Origin: Bacteroidota bacterium
Lineage (GTDB): Bacteria > Bacteroidota > Bacteroidia > Chitinophagales > Chitinophagaceae
Length of the DNA: 8,633 nt
Assembly (NCBI GenBank): GCA_026391115.1
Contig: JAPLER010000003.1
Location: 1 to 8,633, forward strand
Direction: 5' to 3'
In this document: positions 7,228 through 8,633 of the stretch, piece by piece
Numbering within the stretch: the first letter of the stretch is position 1
Layout of the letters: each line of letters begins with the position of its first letter
Made by a program: the position numbers and the translations under genes
The notes under the pieces: model-generated
Told to the model about the DNA's origin: nothing
What the model saw: only the letters and a program-made list of their open reading frames with translations
Database searches by the model: none

Positions 7228-7790
7228 CTACCAAATATTCATACCTATTCCCATACTAATGTTTGACAAATTATAATTAACACCAGCTATTTTTGAATTG
7301 AATAAATTGTATTGTAAGTATGCAGTTATACCATTTTCTCCTTCGTTTTTAAAGCCAATAGTTGGAGAAAATATAAAGCCACCACCAGACTGTGAATTAT
7401 TACCAAAAATATCAACTATTGATACACCATAACCAATTTGAGGTTCAATAAAATAGGTATCAGCAAATAAATATCTAAAGCCAACTTTTGCAGGAATGAT
7501 TGCAGTAGCCCTAGGTATTAAATCATTACTAAAATCATCATAACTGCTTTTTCTGGTATAATATGTTGCACCAATTGAAGCTGTTACTGCTGCATTGTCT
7601 TCAAGATAAAATAACCCCTTTAGCCCTACACCATAACCTGTTTTAGAAAGTTGTTTCAACTCGCTACCAGTAGGAAATGAAATTTCTCCAGTTGCTTCTA
7701 ATTTAAAAGTTGTTGTACTTTTTTTTGGCTATAAACATTCAATAAAATAATTGAAAAAATAGCAGTAAGGGTTAATACTTTTTTTGTCAT
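7228..7790 (-). pseudogene. Outer-membrane beta-barrel protein split by a -1 frameshift at an A8 run
   Basis: Paralogue of the adjacent barrel gene. The ATG at 7790-7788 encodes a signal peptide (MTKKVLTLTAIFSIILLNVYS|Q, cut after residue 21). That frame hits TAG at 7700-7698 after only 30 codons. Reading -1 from the A8 run at 7719-7726 continues as STTTFKLEATGEISFPTGSELKQ and into the barrel up to the stop at 7228. This stretch aligns with LKFEGIGEVFLPMGKEIK in the paralogue, so homology spans the break. The repaired product would be about 187 residues ending in aromatic Trp. It may be a true pseudogene, a sequencing or assembly error in the homopolymer, or a gene expressed through ribosomal or transcriptional slippage. 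An internal ATG at 7659 would give a product without a signal peptide, so it is unlikely to be the real start. Confidence 0.75.
7719..7726 (-). other. A8 homopolymer / slippery site in the barrel gene
   Basis: The coding strand reads AGC CAA AAA AAA GTA in the frame of the signal peptide. The last seven A residues form A_AAA_AAA in the phase required for -1 slippage, and -1 is exactly the shift that joins signal peptide to barrel. One added A would do the same. No obvious downstream stimulatory hairpin is visible. Confidence 0.6.
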
Positions 7791-7824
7791 TGTGTTTGTG
7801 TTTTTAGTTTATCAATTTTTAGGT

Positions 7825-7840
7825 TGTATTTTCAAATACA
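7825..7840. promoter_or_regulatory. Palindrome TGTATTT-TC-AAATACA in the divergent intergenic region
   Basis: Perfect 7-bp inverted arms with a 2-bp centre, in the 80-bp gap between the reverse-strand barrel operon (start 7790) and the forward YidD-like gene (start 7871 or 7877). Size and position suit a dimeric transcription factor controlling both directions. On the minus strand its arm overlaps TGTATTTG, one mismatch from the TAnnTTTG -7 consensus. Confidence 0.35.
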
Positions 7841-7870
7841 TTCGCAATTATATAGAATAACTTCAAAAAA

Positions 7871-8329
7871 TTGCAAGTGCATAAACATTTATTTAAATTT
7901 TTATTGTTTTTATTTTTTACTAACAAATCTTTTTGTCAGGATGCAGCATTAGATGTTACCATTTTGCAAAGTAAAATTAACCAAACACACGATTATAATG
8001 CATATTATCAAGGTGTTTACAACAATCAAAAAACTTTGGAAAATAGTAGTCGATTACAAAAAATAAATCCAATTTTTTATCTTGCAAAAACAGCAATGTT
8101 TACTTATCAAAATATCATATCTCCACAGTTGTCAAAAGATTGTCCTTATCAAGTAACTTGTTCAAACTTTGCAAAAACTGCTATTCAAAAAAAAGGGTTT
8201 TTATTAGGTGTGTTTTTAGGGGCAGATAGGCTATTACGCTGCAATTCGTTTAGTTTTATTGGTGCCGAAAATCAAGTTGTAGTAGATGAACATAATAAAA
8301 TTATTGATCCATTATTTTCTTTTAAATAA
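7871..8329 (+). CDS. Exported, N-terminally extended YidD-domain protein
   Basis: About 150 residues. Positions 63-127 carry the YidD (membrane protein insertion efficiency factor, DUF37) signature: YQNIISPQLSKDCPY, VTCSNFAKTAIQKKG and ADRLLRC, with Cys91, Cys97 and Cys124 at the conserved places. Classical YidD is about 70-90 residues, lies inside the cytoplasmic membrane face and sits between rnpA and yidC. Here there is an N-terminal hydrophobic signal (HLFKFLLFLFFTNKSFC|QD) and about 40 extra residues before the domain, so this copy is predicted to be secreted or periplasmic. No rnpA, rpmH or yidC is nearby. No in-frame ATG exists before the domain: a TAG lies in frame at 7853-7855, so the start is TTG at 7871 or GTG at 7877. 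The TPR-like gene follows after 8 bp. Family assignment is firm; function in this location is unknown. Confidence 0.85.
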   Translation: MQVHKHLFKFLLFLFFTNKSFCQDAALDVTILQSKINQTHDYNAYYQGVYNNQKTLENSSRLQKINPIFYLAKTAMFTYQNIISPQLSKDCPYQVTCSNFAKTAIQKKGFLLGVFLGADRLLRCNSFSFIGAENQVVVDEHNKIIDPLFSFK

Positions 8330-8337
8330 ATACTACT

Positions 8338-8633
8338 TTGAAAAAGAAACTTGGTATTGTTACAATTTTTTTATGTTTTTTGTTTGTAAGTAATTTGTTA
8401 TTTGCACAAACAAATTCGTTTAAGCCGTCAATAGAATTTGCAAAGTATTTAAGTAATAAAAAGTTGTACAAAGAATCTAATTATGTGTTGAATTCGATGT
8501 TAAATGCAGATTCGAATTCTGACAAAAAGGATTCAATTTATTTTTTATTGGGTAATACTTATACTGCTATTGATAGTCTTACTAAAGCCAATGAGTGTTA
8601 TTTTTTAGTTTCTAAAACCAGTTCACTTTTCAA
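8338..8633 (+). CDS. Secreted TPR-like repeat protein, 5' part only
   Basis: Open frame from TTG at 8338 to the right edge (98 codons plus two bases). It begins with a clear signal peptide, MKKKLGIVTIFLCFLFVSNL, followed by LFA|Q (cut after residue 23). The mature part is helical with TPR-like spacing: IEFAKYLSNKKLYKESNYVL, then SIYFLLGNTYTAIDSLTKAN. First-helix aromatic and small residues and the AxxCY positions fit tetratricopeptide repeats, but only about two repeats are visible. The first in-frame ATG lies far inside, after the signal peptide, so TTG is the credible start. It follows the YidD-like stop by 8 bp and is almost certainly co-transcribed. Periplasmic location and a scaffold-type role are inferred. 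Confidence 0.7.
   Translation, partial: MKKKLGIVTIFLCFLFVSNLLFAQTNSFKPSIEFAKYLSNKKLYKESNYVLNSMLNADSNSDKKDSIYFLLGNTYTAIDSLTKANECYFLVSKTSSLF

Noticed and set aside
7228..7659. A stand-alone 143-residue gene starting at the internal ATG 7659
   Set aside because: Sequence upstream of that ATG, in the same frame, aligns with the N-terminal mature region of the paralogue and connects to a signal peptide by one -1 shift.

Overview
The window is AT-rich DNA from a Bacteroidota (Bacteroidetes) bacterium, most plausibly a Chitinophagaceae-like lineage. The family placement is inference from gene content and style, not from a marker gene. Supporting signs are promoter -7 boxes close to TAnnTTTG, A-rich leaders without Shine-Dalgarno sequences, a fused isobutyryl-CoA mutase, a Flavobacterium-type membrane pyrophosphatase, and exported proteins whose predicted signal-peptidase cleavage leaves glutamine at +1.

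Left part (1-3067): a large reverse-strand gene for IcmF, the fused adenosylcobalamin-dependent isobutyryl-CoA mutase with its own G-protein chaperone domain. It starts at 2792 and runs off the left edge, so the C-terminus is missing. A 275-bp divergent intergenic region separates it from hppA. Each end of that region carries nearly the same 20-bp promoter-like element in mirror orientation.

Middle (3068-6690): hppA, a complete K+-dependent, ion-translocating membrane pyrophosphatase. The usual TM6 glutamate is glycine and a glutamate sits in TM5 instead. A 46-bp perfect palindrome follows and serves as a shared terminator with the convergent reverse-strand gene for a cytoplasmic DsbA/FrnE-like thiol oxidoreductase. 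Upstream of that gene is a YkuK-type RNase H-fold protein. Degenerate 7-bp periodic tracts abut the start codons of both genes, and two more lie inside the icmF interdomain linker.

Right part (6691-8633): two tandem reverse-strand paralogues encode small outer-membrane beta-barrel proteins. The upstream one is split by a frameshift at an A8 run that lies exactly between its signal peptide and its barrel. Divergent from them is a forward pair: an exported, N-terminally extended YidD-domain protein, and 8 bp later a secreted TPR-like protein cut by the right edge. Both of these appear to use non-ATG starts.

icmF and hppA look like central metabolism and energy conservation. The right part looks like an envelope-related neighbourhood. 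No RNA genes, CRISPR arrays, transposases or phage genes were seen. The items most worth following up are the exported YidD/TPR pair, the slippery frameshift in the barrel gene, the relocated glutamate in HppA, the mirror promoters and the heptamer tracts.
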